From Phytophthora colocasiae (taxonomy: Eukaryota; Oomycota; Peronosporomycetes; Peronosporales; Peronosporaceae), in assembly GCA_018806915.1 (NCBI GenBank), contig JAGKQI010000093.1, positions 1,736,001 to 1,800,000 on the forward strand: a stretch of 64,000 nt of DNA, in the 5' to 3' direction. Of this stretch, positions 42,140 to 53,600 are shown in pieces. The stretch's first letter is position 1, and each line of letters begins with the position of its first letter. Under the pieces are notes generated by a model. It made no database searches. It was not told where the DNA came from and saw only the letters and a program-made list of their open reading frames with translations. The translations under genes and the position numbers were made by a program.

Positions 42140-42871
42140 TTTTATTGTAATTCATCATCGGAGAAATCACTGCTAGCATACTCATCGTCTGTGGTTATAA
42201 ATCTCCCAGTAGCACCAAGGTCAGTAAGCTTGTTAAGTATTTCGGTGATGCAGTCAGTATCAGTTAGCACTGAATCGTCAATTTAGTGCGTACGTCACCA
42301 AGCAAGCCACATTTCGAAAACCCACTTACAATCGTCTTGCTGCTGAGTTCGGTCCAGCTTTCTGAAATCCATGACGTTATGTCCGTGCGTTTGGCGCACT
42401 CATTTGAAAAGGAAGACCTTGAGTTTTCTCGAGAATACTACTGACCTTCTCTCTTGCCTCTTGTATCTCGTCTCTTGTGATCTGTCCAACCTGATGTGCC
42501 AAGGATTCCCTTTCGGTAATTCTATCTCGCTCCATGGCATGGTGGTGAGCTATCTGAGCACGAAGGCCTTCCACCCAGCGTGCCCGGAGCCGACTTTGAA
42601 ATGGCTGATTCCACGCGACGTCCGCTGGTTGGCATACATAGGTGTAGCGAGGGGGGACCTTCATCAACATAACGTTGATGGACTCAGCATAGTCAGTCAC
42701 CTCCTGCGTCCAATGACCCGAGAAATCATCCCAGATAAGCAACACCTTCTCGACCATGTTGTCCCTGCAACTAAAGTGAAAGCGAAGGAACTCTAACGAG
42801 ATGCGTGAGTTCCACCAAGCCGTTGGGTTGCCGTAAATGCGGCAGTTATGTAGAGCTTGTAGTGCGAACAT
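42140..42871 (-). pseudogene. Pogo/Tigger-type transposase fragment
   Basis: The open part 42377-42871 (164 residues) holds the second half of a DDE_1 core: 'EKVLLIWDDFSGHWTQEV' (second catalytic Asp), MLMKVPPRYTYVCQPADVAW and NQPFQSRLRARWV. Downstream, across a frame change, the C-terminal region is readable (TDITSWISESWTELSSKTI, then an acidic end with EYASSDFSDDELQ near 42140). The N-terminal DNA-binding part and first catalytic Asp are absent. This is a different subfamily from the fragment at 35640-36230. Confidence 0.75.
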
Positions 42872-43196
42872 CTCTTTCCACAGGCGTACTCCGAATCCAT
42901 GCCGCTAAGCCCAATTAACGCGGAATTCTGTATTCGACAGATTAAGCGATATTGCAGGTGTATATATTCAGCGAGCTTACACGCGGGAAGGTTGACAAGA
43001 ATTCCCGCATATGTGATTTTGTATGGGTGGGGTTGGGGGTTTTATCATTGGGATCAGTGCTGGTGAGATGAACAGAGTATTTTCAGACAGCCATAGAAAA
43101 TACAATATAAACGGCAAAGAGGTTTGAAAATACAGTTACGAACTAGTTTCTCTCCCCCCTCCCCCCTGTCCTCAACTGCCACTTATTTTCGAGACG
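42872..43196. other. Intergenic with homopolymer-rich stretch
   Basis: About 325 bp, with pyrimidine-rich sequence before the piggyBac relic; no gene seen. Confidence 0.4.
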
Positions 43197-44720
43197 ATGG
43201 ATGCGCTGGACTACGTAGACGCGAAGAAGTTCAAGAAGCTGTGGAGTCGCCTGGTGAAGGACGACTGGAAGGCAAGACAGCCCACAGGGCTGAATGTTGG
43301 CTACGCGTATGTGAAGCCTGGCGTGAAGGGGAGGCTTCGCAAGGATCGGGCCAATGTGGACTACTTTGTCGGCACTAATATTCACTACTTCTAGGAGCAA
43401 AAAGTCTATGGCAGTAGGCCAGTTGTTCGGGTATAGTGCCACCGACCTCCTCTGAGCTAACATTACGAGTTGGACAGCCGCCAACGGGGAAACTAGCGGC
43501 GTACGCGACGGCGCAGCTGCAAATACCAACTCCCCGAGCCGGACATGAGGCAAGTACGGGACAAGTTGCTGGGTCTGTTTGCGGTGATCGGGTGGATACA
43601 GAACAAGGTGGTGTGTCTGACGGCGGTGATCGGGTGGATACAGAACTAGGTGGTGTGTCTGACGGCGGTGATCGGGTGGATACAGAACTAGGTGGTGTGT
43701 CTGACGGCCGTGATCGGGTGGATACAGAACAACGCGGCGTTGATATTGCTTCGGTGGATTCCGATTCCGGGACCGAGGCTAGCGGCGAGACCAAGACGGG
43801 TGACGAACCAGACGATTTGGATGCATTTGATCGTGACAACTTCATGGATGCAATGCGTGCTAAGAACCCGTTCCCTACTCTTGCACCGGATGACGTCAAC
43901 GTTGTGCCTGATAGCTTCTCAGTCAGTGATGAGTCGGAAGAGGGAGACTCTGCTTTCAACGATATCGATCCCGAGCTTGAGGAATTCGTGGACGATGTAG
44001 AATCCGATTCAGAGTATGAAGATGAAGGCGAGAATTTCCAGCAAGATGATGATGAAATGAGAGGGCTCGAGTGGGAAATCTTTGATCAAAACCATTGCGG
44101 TAAATCTGTCTTCTACAGAATACGTTTTGCCATGCTCTAACATATTCTGTATTCTTATGCGTGTAGCTGATTTGAAGTTGGACAAAGTATGGTAGACAGT
44201 ATCCAGCACTTGTAGCCACAGCCTGGATGGACTCAAGTCCCGTGCATCTAATTTCGACAGGATGCTCCACAGACTTGCGTGACGAGGAAAGACAAAAATA
44301 CAGGAGCTCTCACGCAGGTCCCTTGCCCGCAGTTCATCGCAGACTACCATTCTGGCATGGGTGGTGTAGATACACACGACCAAATCCGTCTCCAACGGTA
44401 TTCTATCCAGCGCTGCGTTGCATTCAAGAAATACAACCGACAACTATTTTTTGCGTTTGTGGACATGGCACTTGTCAATGGCCCACCCAAAGTGAAGAGC
44501 TTCGAGACCAGATTCTAGTGCCGGGAGTGTACCGAGGCTCTCCAAGGGTACATTCCTTTGTGAAATTCGGTTCGGCGCCCAGAAGCAGGTAACACGTTGA
44601 CTTGCAGCCAAATATGGCACGGTGCATGGGGTAGTGGGGCCGCGATTCCTGCGCACCTACGGGGAAGGATTCGCCTGCGGAAACGCAAGCGGACAGAGGT
44701 TAGTGACGCAGAATGCATTG
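43197..44720 (+). pseudogene. PiggyBac-type transposase relic, core deleted
   Basis: The N-terminal part starts at ATG 43197: MDALDYVDAKKFKKLWSRLV, PTGLNVGYAYVKPGVKG and VDYFVG, typical of oomycete piggyBac proteins. An acidic region (open frame 43436-44140) contains a four-fold repeat of GDRVDTELGGVSDG. After about 44160 the sequence jumps to the end of the catalytic region: 'VPCPQFIADYHSGMGGVDTH' (the last catalytic Asp) and DQIRLQRYSIQR (frame 44279-44518). The C-terminal Cys-rich segment CRECTEALQGYIPL follows across a stop near 44517. Most of the catalytic core, including the first two Asp residues, is missing. Confidence 0.75.
43583..43735 (+). repeat. 42-bp tandem repeat in the piggyBac relic
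   Basis: Three full copies and one partial copy of a 42-bp unit (starts 43583, 43625, 43667, 43709) encoding GDRVDTELGGVSDG, with only a few base differences. Confidence 0.9.
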
Positions 44721-45099
44721 AGTAAGTAAATACAGTGCTGAACAAGCAACCTCCTGATCTCACCAACTTTTCGACCAGTTCCATCCTACTACTTCTCTCT
44801 AAGTCTAGAACTGGTCGAAAGTTGGTGACACGAATGACAAAGCGCCCACCACGACTAAAGCGACGCGGCCTGTTTGGAGACAGCCGAACGTGTTAGGAAG
44901 GAGATTAAAATAAAGAGTGTTGCCCATCATACCATATGCTAATCTGCCCAATCGCAATCGTCATATTTTCCATGTGACGGATACATTGTCACTGCCTTGT
45001 TCACACACGCAGCATTTTTGCGACACTTCGCAGTGTCTAGCACTGGAAGGGCTTCTAACAGATAAATTGTTGCGATCGTCCAGCAATAATTAAACTAAG
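44721..45099. other. Intergenic
   Basis: About 380 bp; nothing recognised. It includes two copies of an inverted-looking word, CTGGTCGAAA (near 44811) and TTTTCGACCAG (near 44767). Confidence 0.35.
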
Positions 45100-46011
45100 T
45101 CATTCTCTTAATCTGTATAATACAGAACAATTTCCCGCGTTAATTGGGTTAGTGTCATTAGCTACCTGAACTTGGCCCCGACGTGAAGATCCGCTCTTGA
45201 ACACGAGAAACGGATCATATTTGTTTCCGTGCCAGTCACCCAGTAGCATCACAGTAGCTCGCTCTTTGTCCTTGCCACTGCACTTTACCCATACCGTTTT
45301 TTCACCGCGTTTGGTGATAGTCTTGCGCGGTAGATACTCGAAAAACACAGCTAGAAGCGTTGCATATCAGTAGGGCTCAATGGTTTAAAACTGACAAACG
45401 TACGTACCTGTTTGGTCCGCGTTGTATACAGTAGTAATACCGTTTTGGACGATAGCCGCTCGTACTTCACCAATAAACTTGGCTTTTGCTTCTACTGCAT
45501 CTTCGGGTGTAGTTTGACCCTGTCGTGTCCTTGCTCGTATCGATAGCTTATGGCGCTTCATGAATCTTCTCCGCCATGAATGAGATGCCTTGAATATGTC
45601 AGGGCTCAAATCATCATCAGCAGCCACCTCCAAGGCCTTGTAGTGCAGCATTTGAGACGTAACAGGGCATCCCCTCTCGACGCATCGAACTCAGCCAAGC
45701 ACGATATCGTTCTCAGCATCACTGGATAGAGTTGTAGCTTGGCCTGTACTTCGTAAATTCTTGAGGTGTCCCTTACCGTCACTACATAACGAATTAATAT
45801 GAGCTGCCTGCTTTTTCCATTTTGAAATTTGTTTTTGCTTGCGTGTCTTTTCAGAAGCAGTACAGGCTGGATAGAAGTGATCAATAGCTTCGTTTACACT
45901 GTGGTTAGCGGCTACATAATCTAACACAAGACGTTTGTGAGTGTAATCGACTGCGATACGACAATATCGCTTCGGCTTCTTGCCACCTCCCGTTGTGCGA
46001 GGTCTCCCCAT
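45100..46011 (-). pseudogene. Pogo/Tigger-type transposase N-terminal half with intron
   Basis: From ATG 46011: basic MGRPRTTGGGKKPKRY, a helix-turn-helix region (VLDYVAANHSVNEAIDHFYP, QKQISKWKKQ), then 'GCPVTSQMLHYKALEVAADD' and FKASHSWRRRFMKRHKLSIR, the CENP-B-type DNA-binding domain. ITTVYNADQTGTY leads into the DDE core with its first Asp. A GT-AG intron follows (about 45349-45411), then VFFEYLPRKTI, TVWVKCSGKDKERATVMLLG and DWHGNKYDPFLVFKSG. One TGA stop lies in frame near 45694 and the protein ends at 45100 before the second half of the core. Except for these two faults the reading frame is well preserved. It may complement the C-terminal half at 42140, but the two are not contiguous. 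Confidence 0.75.
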
Positions 46012-46201
46012 GGCAATTTAGCCAATGCTTCTTACATGTACGCCCTCCAGCCTATAATTAGCCGGCTCAACGGAGTTTTTTACCTTAAACCATATGCCAA
46101 AAATAGAACTATGCTATTGGTCAAAATACATGTTCGCTTAGGAAAAAACTTCGCTTAGGACAGGACAGATGCGGTATAATAACTGTCGAGCATGTTTGCG
46201 T

Positions 46202-47516
46202 TTAGCCAGGCGCTTTGCGTTCGTGGTCTCTTGCAAAGTTTCCTACATTGATAGTTTGGGTCGGGCTGACAAGTAATTGCTTTTTCCCTGGTGAGTTCGT
46301 ATTGCTGTTTGTCTGGACAGGAGGGAGTGGACCACGGGGAGATACTGGACGTACGAAATCGTCAATTCCTAGGGCTTCCACTGCGCTCAGCACGTTAGTG
46401 ACCGTGAGTGTTGATATAGGTGTGTCCTCTTCTTTGTTGTGTCCCGTGGTTAGTAGATCCAATGACACAGAAGCTTCAGGAAGCGTGTGGTTCTTTCCCA
46501 CGTCAGTGGATTGACTTGCCCGTCGGTGAAGAGCTGATACACGTTTTCCAGGAGTTGGCTTCCGACCTGGACTGCCTAACATCGTTGGTGCTTCTTCTGT
46601 CTGTGGGGGCTTTTGGATCTCCATTTTGAGGTCTTCCCCGCTCGGAATCCGGAACAACGCTGCCACAGGACTCGTATCGCGACTACACTCAGTAGAAGGT
46701 AATTCGGAGTTGGTTGAAGAATCCGTCACATTCGAGGTTTTCATTCTTGGCGACGTATCTGAAGGTGCAATAGTTTCTAACGGGTGCATTATCAACTTAA
46801 CTTTGTTGGTGCGCAAGTCGATCCACGTTTGATGTCCATCCTTGAAGCGAACGAGTAAACTCTGTTTGTCACTGAGATCATCACCACCCACAGCGTGGAT
46901 CTTGCCGTTCATTACATTTTTGCCTTCACGATCGTATACGTCGACACGATGACCAACGATAATTCGACAGTAGTCCTCCCATTGAGCTGATTGTAGTAGA
47001 AGGCGACTCCGGATGCCGGACAGCGAGCTGACAACGTGTTTTGTGTTGGAATTCTTTAGCGGTTCAAAAATGTAAGCTTCACTGGACCAGTTGCTTTGTG
47101 CGGCTACTTTGAATTTCACGTATTGTTTCGACTGGCCGTCGAAAATCTCAATCCTTTGGCCTTCGTGCAGCTTTGGATATTCCAGATCTCGGCAACGATG
47201 CGAGTCCAAGCCACTAAATTTGTGTACGGGATTCTCCTGAGTAGGCCTCGGGGCCTGACATGAGCTCTCAACTCGGTCTTCAAGGTGTTCAATGGTATCT
47301 GGAATATGTGGGATCACCCTACGTTGGCCAACGTCACCTTTTCTCGTCCCACAATTGAGTTCTTAAGTCAACCCAATCGACAATGTTAGCGAAGCGAATT
47401 GGTGTTAAATGGCCAACAACTGGTGTTTTTGTAGCGGTACGATGGAAAGACGTTTTTTTCCGGAAGGCTAGCTGCGCCGGCATACTGCTATAGCACCACA
47501 TGCTCAGGTTTGTCAC
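46202..47516 (-). CDS. Hypothetical protein with Tudor/SH3-like region, start uncertain
   Basis: The open frame 46202-47317 codes for 371 residues but begins without an ATG. The frame just upstream (47334-47516, MTNLSMWCYSSMPAQLAFRK) ends in a stop at 47334 and is shifted relative to it, so either a small intron or a frame error joins the two. Residues roughly 30-180 contain two beta-rich stretches, 'HEGQRIEIFDGQSKQYVKFK' and VGHRVDVYDREGKNVMNGKI...VRFKDGHQTWIDLRTNKVKL, which resemble Tudor or SH3-type barrels. The C-terminal half is low-complexity, rich in Ser, Thr and Pro. No signal peptide or membrane segment. It faces away from the + strand gene at 47545. The Tudor likeness is an inference from pattern only. 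Confidence 0.5.
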
Positions 47517-47544
47517 TGTCTGCGAGTAAAACTGAGATCGGCAA

Positions 47545-49126
47545 GTGGAGACTCAACATCAACTTCAAGTACACTCGCCGGAGCGACATCGCAGTACAAC
47601 CAGCACGGACAGTCTCCTCACTTTCGAATTTACAAGTTCGAGTTCAAGTATCAACCAACAACAAAAAATCAACTTTCCTTGCATGACCATCATGCCCGCT
47701 CAAGTCGCCCTACTGTTTCCTGAGGATGTACCCCAAGAAGCAAACAGTCAACTAGCGGCGCCGACCTACGCCAAAATATTCGACGACTCTGAGCCCGAAC
47801 GGGTTTGCGTACGCACCCTTGCAACATCAAATGAGGACGACTTGCAACCGCAGTGGGAGGCCTGGCTACCTCGCTCCATCGCATTCCGTCGTCTGGTGTG
47901 GTCGGCTGAGCCGTCGTCTGGCGGTGCAGGGAACCTCCTCTGGAGAGCGGTGGTTTTCCAGGGACCAAGTGGGCCGATTTACGGTCAGGTCATCGAGTAC
48001 AAGGGATCAACTGTGTCGATCCGTTCGATGTCAGGGATTACCTCGTCGCCAGCCGCCACTGTCGACGAGATTGCTCCAGTTATCGCAATCCTGCTCTTCA
48101 AGGCCAAACTCACCCGTCGTGCACGAGCCGATACCAGCAGCGCTCATGGATTGATTCTTGACCGCCTCTTGGGTCAAAACGGAACGACTGCAACTCGTTC
48201 GGTGCGCCAATTGCTAGCCGGTATCGTGCCAATCGCATCGCTTCCTCGTCCGTCTGACAATATCCTCTGGCGCTGCCCACGTACGGGGTCGGATAAGACG
48301 AGCACAATAGAGCATGGTGAATTTTGGGTATTACCATGACGGAGAAAAAGTACCTCCTCCTTCGGTGCGCCTTGGTAGCAACTTCTGCGATGAACCCGTA
48401 CACTCACCACCAAGGCATGAAGAGCGTCAAGAAACTACCTCGGGCACAAATACGAGAGACGATACTACCGACCGTGCTCCTCTGGCAGAGCTGCTCGACA
48501 CGTTAGACCAGGCGGAGGAAATTCAGTATCCGAGTTTTGTGCGCAACCAACTCCATGACCATGGTGAGACCTGCAGTAAGTCGGATGACGAGACCTACGC
48601 GAGACCGATTATATCAGACACGACAGCAAGAAATGGCACCGCTCCATCAGCCCCGGTGCGCATTATGTCGGTCCTCGCAAATTACCCCGATCTACTGGAG
48701 ACGTACGCATCACAACTGCAACAGCTTGGCCCAGAACGGAAGCGACCTCGCCTGCACGCTATTTCAGACTCAGTCCCAGTGGTTACGCGCTATGAGGATG
48801 CAGCAGAACGCCGGCATAACTTCCGACCTTCTCAAGGACAACAGGCAGTGCACGAGGCAATTACGGCTAGCGAACACAGAGGTAAGCCCCCTGCACTTTT
48901 CGTGGAGTATGTCAGGTCGTCCCATGCAACCAAGTTCCTACCTCATCCTGCTATCCTTAGTCGACTGTACGACTTTCAATTTGGCGTTTGTGGACTTTCA
49001 GTACTTCACTTTCAGCGTTTCGACCTCAGTGCCAAGCTTGAACACGCCGGGTCAAACTCCGTGAACCTCAGAAATTTTTCGGTAAAAGTGGCACTTCCAA
49101 GCTTGCCGACGAATCCAAGCCATAGT
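47545..49126 (+). pseudogene. Hypothetical gene truncated by retrotransposon E3
   Basis: The open frames 47545-48339 (264 residues) and 48314-49126 overlap and look like one protein with a single-base shift near 48320-48330 (GEFWVLP against NFGYYHDGEK). The N-terminus is Ser/Thr-rich; from ATG 47692 (MPAQVALLFPEDVPQ) follows a folded-looking region with PQWEAWLPRSIAFRRLVWSA, GPIYGQVIEYKGSTVSIRSM and LGQNGTTATRSVRQLLAG. The second part is charged and ends at the E3 LTR. The sequence after E3 does not continue this gene. I do not recognise the family. ORF 2 would read into the LTR before stopping at 49180. Confidence 0.45.
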
Positions 49127-49586
49127 TGTAACGGGGTTACACGTACAAGTGGTTGTACCACTTGTAACTCTAACAGTTAGGATAAGTGTTAGAGGTTGGA
49201 AATGGGCCTCAGACCTTGGTGTGCTGTACACACCAATGGATACATGGGCGAACCTCATTATTGGATGGTTCGTGTGCATTTGTGCATATTATTGGTAGAA
49301 AGTAACGGATTTCTACCAATCACTGAGCAGAGTTTCTGCCAACCACACGTTGGCAGACCCTTTAGAAATAGATAACAAACAGTTTTAGGAGGTCCATAAT
49401 TGGCTTATGCCAAATCCAATAACAGTTCTCATTTTACGGTATTTTGCAGTTTAATTTAGTTATATTTGATTTAATTATACTTATTTAAATAAGTATACTT
49501 AAATTAAGTCTATTCTAATTACACGCTTCCTCATACACGTAAGCGCACGTGTACGCCATCTAATAGGTCTAGGTAGACCCATTACA
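49127..49586 (+). repeat. E3 5' LTR
   Basis: 460 bp, TGTAACGGGGTTACA tip hairpin at 49127-49141, end TTACA. It has a base change in the long LTR hairpin (AAGTGTTAG where E2 has AACTGTTAG). Confidence 0.95.
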
Positions 49587-49588
49587 CC

Positions 49589-49596
49589 TGGTAGCA
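49589..49596 (+). promoter_or_regulatory. E3 primer binding site
   Basis: TGGTAGCA 2 nt after the LTR, as in E1 and E2. Confidence 0.7.
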
Positions 49597-49635
49597 CTTG
49601 TTGGTCCGTCCCACGACCGACTGCTGTTCGTTCGT

Positions 49636-50622
49636 ATGGAGTCATACGAACGCGGGGTAGAGAACTCCCCAATGGATGAGGGATCCGCTGGGACCCCTCA
49701 AATGTCCGTGACGCGCACGGACTGCGCCCACCTGTCTGATCCAGAGTGGGAGGCTCTCCAAAGACTCTCGCAAGTCATTGGAGAGGCGGCGGTAGCGACG
49801 ATGCTTCGTACGCTATCGCCGACAGAGCAACATGGTGTTGCTCTGGGGTACATTGTTAAGGAGCAACGAGATGTTGCTGCCCCGGTGGCTTCTCCGAAGC
49901 CACGCGTGGAGTCGTTGAAACTCCACGTGAGTACCTACACGGGGAAGGAGGACGAGACCCTCCTTCGTTGGCTTGTCGAACTTGACACAGCCGTTGCGGC
50001 TCGACGTATCGTCGATCCGATGTCGAAGGTCGCATTCGCCATGTCATGTCTTGGCGGACGTGCGAGGAGTTGGGCCTATGGGCGCCGACTCTCGGATCCT
50101 ACGTGCTTCAGCACGTATGAGGTGTTCAAGGAGGAACTCAAGCTTGCGTTTGAGCCTCCGAAGAACGAGTTCAGATCGAGAGCGGAGTTTCTCGATCTGC
50201 AGCAGGGCAAGGATGATGTTCACACCTTTGCCCAGCGTGCTCGATACTTGGTATCGAACATAGTGGCCAACCCGATCGACGAGGCGACCAAGGTCGTCAC
50301 GTTCATGAAGGGACTAAGAGATGGTCCCGTCAAGACGTATCTCTTCCGAGAGTATCCGAATACTCTCGAAGAGGCGATCAGCCTTGCGATGCAAGAGGAG
50401 TTTAGCCGACGTCAAGCTAAACTCCATGCGAACGCGCCGAAGCCGGCGCGTCCTGTTGTGAAGACGGGAGGTCCGGAACCTATGGACCTCTCGAGTGCTA
50501 CGACTGCTGGTCAACAGCAGCGTAGGAACAGCAAGGTTCGATGTTACAAGTGTAGTAACATCGGTCACTATGCACGTGAGTGCACAGCGGGCGGGCGTTC
50601 AAAAAACGCCAAGGACCAGTAG
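49636..50622 (+). CDS. gag: E3 Gag polyprotein
   Basis: Intact 328-residue Gag. Residues about 90-240 are the capsid-type retrotransposon-gag domain (LHVSTYTGKEDETLLRWLVE, GGRARSWAYGRRL, LKLAFEPP, FREYPNTLEEAISLAMQEEF). A basic stretch and the CX2CX4HX4C knuckle CYKCSNIGHYAREC lie near residues 298-311. The frame ends at TAG 50620-50622 within the frameshift stem. It shows 38% of the length of gag-pol and none of the indels seen in E2 gag, so this copy could still supply Gag in trans. Confidence 0.92.
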   Translation: MESYERGVENSPMDEGSAGTPQMSVTRTDCAHLSDPEWEALQRLSQVIGEAAVATMLRTLSPTEQHGVALGYIVKEQRDVAAPVASPKPRVESLKLHVSTYTGKEDETLLRWLVELDTAVAARRIVDPMSKVAFAMSCLGGRARSWAYGRRLSDPTCFSTYEVFKEELKLAFEPPKNEFRSRAEFLDLQQGKDDVHTFAQRARYLVSNIVANPIDEATKVVTFMKGLRDGPVKTYLFREYPNTLEEAISLAMQEEFSRRQAKLHANAPKPARPVVKTGGPEPMDLSSATTAGQQQRRNSKVRCYKCSNIGHYARECTAGGRSKNAKDQ

Positions 50623-50642
50623 GCGCGGGGCGTCCTACTGGT
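50601..50642 (+). promoter_or_regulatory. E3 -1 ribosomal frameshift signal
   Basis: Slippery A AAA AAC at 50601-50607 in the gag frame (TCA AAA AAC), spacer 50608-50614 (7 nt), stem ACCAGTAGG (50615-50623) / CCTACTGGT (50634-50642). The pol frame is open in the -1 register from here. Confidence 0.87.
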
Positions 50643-53600
50643 GATGCAGTCTAGCGTGTCGAGCTTGGACACGCGACGATGAGGACTGCTGCCCCCAGCG
50701 AGAAGGTTTCTCGCTGTAAGCTGCAAGATGACAAGCCAAACCTTGTCATCCTGAACGTGATGTCGAAGAGAGTGAACTCTCTTCGTGCCCTAGTGGACTC
50801 GGGCGCGTCGAACAACTTTGTTCGACAGGGAAGTCTTCGAAGGCTTGACTTCGAAGAGGCCGACACGCCTCGCGGCGTGTTGGAGGTGCGGTTGGCAACA
50901 GGTGCCACCGTGAGGACTGAGAAGCGCGTAGTCCGTGTGCGCTTCTCTTACAAACGAAGGACGTTTGTAGAAGATCTTATCGTCTTGGATCTAGACGATA
51001 AGTTCGACTTGGTATTAGGCATGCCGTGGCTTGCACGACATGACCCGGTGATCAACTGGGAGAAGCGTACGCTCGTACGCTTCAACAACACATGCGCGAC
51101 AGAGAGCGATGGCCCTGTCAGTGCTGCACATGCACCGGCCGGTGCATGTGGATCCCCAGTTGAGGCAGCAGCGGCCGCCGCTGCCTCCGATCGCCGCCGG
51201 CGACCATCAACGACTCCGGGAGTCGTTGTGAGAAAATGTGTCGACTCAGAAATCTGAGCCGAAGGGTCGCGGTCACATGAGTGATGGTCAGGTGAATGTG
51301 AATCACCTGACGCGTAAACATCTGAATGATGTTTGTCACATGAGTGATGGTCAGGTGAATGCGATTCACCTGAGAGAAGGTAAAATACCGGTATTACCGG
51401 TATCCTTGGAGGTACTTCAAGCCCCCAAGGGTCGCGCCGACGACGTCGCGTCAACTCTGGGAGTTGACGAAGAAAATAAAATTCGGGGAACCGAAAGACG
51501 TGCGTCAGCTCTGGGAGCTGACGCCACTGGCGCTTCGCTGCTAGTTCTGGGAACTAGCGATCGGTCATCAGCTCCGGGAGCTGATGAGACGTGTAAAGGC
51601 GAACAGTCGCTGCTAGTTCCGGGAACTAGCGATCGTACATCCGCTCTGGGAACGGATGATATGTGTACAAGCGAACACTCGCTAGCGCAGGAAGCTAGCG
51701 AGAGCACGTCGACTCCGGGAGTCGACGATGCGGTTGCTTCATCCGCTCCGGGAGCGGATGGCGCAGCGGTTCAGGGAACCGACTGCGCGGCAGGAGGTGC
51801 TGGCGGTTGCAAACGCCCAGCACCCGAACAACCTGCGTGCTCACGTGCAGCAGCGCTGCACGCGATGAGCGGCACTCAAGCCGGGCTTGATAGTGCGAGT
51901 CAGCGGAAGGAATCCGCTGACGACTGCGATAACGTCCCGTCCAAGGTGCGATGCCTTGGACGTGGAGCACCTGGAGCCGGGCTCCACGGTAGACCTTCGC
52001 GGCGCAAGCTCAGGGAGCTGCGCGAGTCTCAGTCCGGGACTGAGACGAGTGTGTCTGCAGTGCAGACACCGAGTGTCGAGACGTTGAACGTCTTGACACG
52101 TACTGGTACTGGGTTACAGTACCAGAGGATGCGGTTGGAGAATCCGCCGACGAGTGCGTCGGCGTTGACCGCACTTCCAACGATGAGTTGGAAGCGCTTC
52201 GCGCGAGACTTGTACGATGGACGCATCGAACAAATTTGCATTCTCTCGGATATCGAGAGAGTGGATCGCGAAGCCGAAGAGCTGAAGCAGCTCGTCGTCG
52301 ATGGCATCACTGAGGGCGATGACCCCTCAGTGCGAAGACCAAGAAGCAACGCTTCGAGGAGCAGAGTTGGGACTCGTTGAAGTCGAGTCCCTATTACGAG
52401 ATTCTGCGGGAGTACAAGGATGTACTCCCGGACGAGATTCCTTCGGAGCTTCCGAAGGATAAGGGCGTACAGCACGAGATTGATCTCGTGCCGGGCACGA
52501 AGTACTGTGTTACACGGCAGTGGCCACTGCCGCGTGAACAAGTGCAAGCGATCGACGACTTCTTTGAAAGTCGTCGTCTTGCAGGTCAAGTGCGGGAGTC
52601 AAAGTCCCCGCACAGTGCCCCAACGTTCTGTGTTAAGAAACCACAGGGCGGCTGGCGCATCGTTCATGCGTACAACAAGTTGATCGATGCGACGATACCG
52701 GCGCAGACGCCGATACCGCGAAAAGATGTTATCATCGATTCGATGACCTTGAGCACTATCTTCAGTGCTCTAGATCTGCGTGATGGATTCTATCAGATCC
52801 TCATGCGTGAGAGGGACATCCCTCTCACAGCGGTAAGCACTCCAAGCGGTATGCTTTGGGAGTGGCTCGTCATGCCACAGGGGCTTAAGAACGCCCCTGC
52901 GACGTTCAATAGATGCGTGACACATCTATTGCGCTCGGTGCGCGACTTCGCACCGAGCTACTTCGACGACGTGTTCGTCCACAGCCGGGCTGTGAACGGG
53001 AAGACGGACATTGAGATGCACAAGGTGCATCTCCGGAAGCTGCTAGAGCTTATGAGGAAACATAAGCTCTATGCGAACCTGAAGAAGTGTATCTTCGGGG
53101 CGAGCGAGATACCCGTGCTGGGGTGTCTCGTGGGGAAAGACGGCGTGCGCCCTGACCCAGAGAAGGTCAGAGTGATCAATGAATGGCCCACGCCATCCAA
53201 TGTGAAGGAACTGAGGCAGTTCCTTGGGCTTGCCACGTACTTGTGCAAGTACGTGGAGAACTATGCGGGCAAGATTCGCCCGTTGTCACAGCTTCTTAAG
53301 AAAGAAGCTGAGTGGATTTGGACGACCGAGTGCGAGGAGGCATTCGGTGCAGTCAAGCAGGGCTTGACTGAAGCGCCGATCTTGGCCGTGGCGGACCAAG
53401 ATCGTCCATTCCACGTAGTGCGATGCATCCGACTTTGCAATCGGATGTGCATTGATGCAACACGATCACGAAGGGCGTGATCGTGTAGTTCACTATCAAT
53501 CGCGTCAGCTGAAGCCAGCTGAGCGTAACTATACCGTACATGACAAGGAGCCTTGCCATGAAGTATGTACTCGCAAAGTTCCGAGTGTATCTACTTGGGA

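Noticed and set aside
42000..42185. Minus-strand ORF across the tRNA relic
   Set aside because: It is just translation through the tRNA and the transposon tail.
49052..49279. Minus-strand ORF in the E3 5' LTR (also in other LTR copies)
   Set aside because: It is the LTR part of the antisense frame; without the downstream region it is only a repeat-borne ORF.
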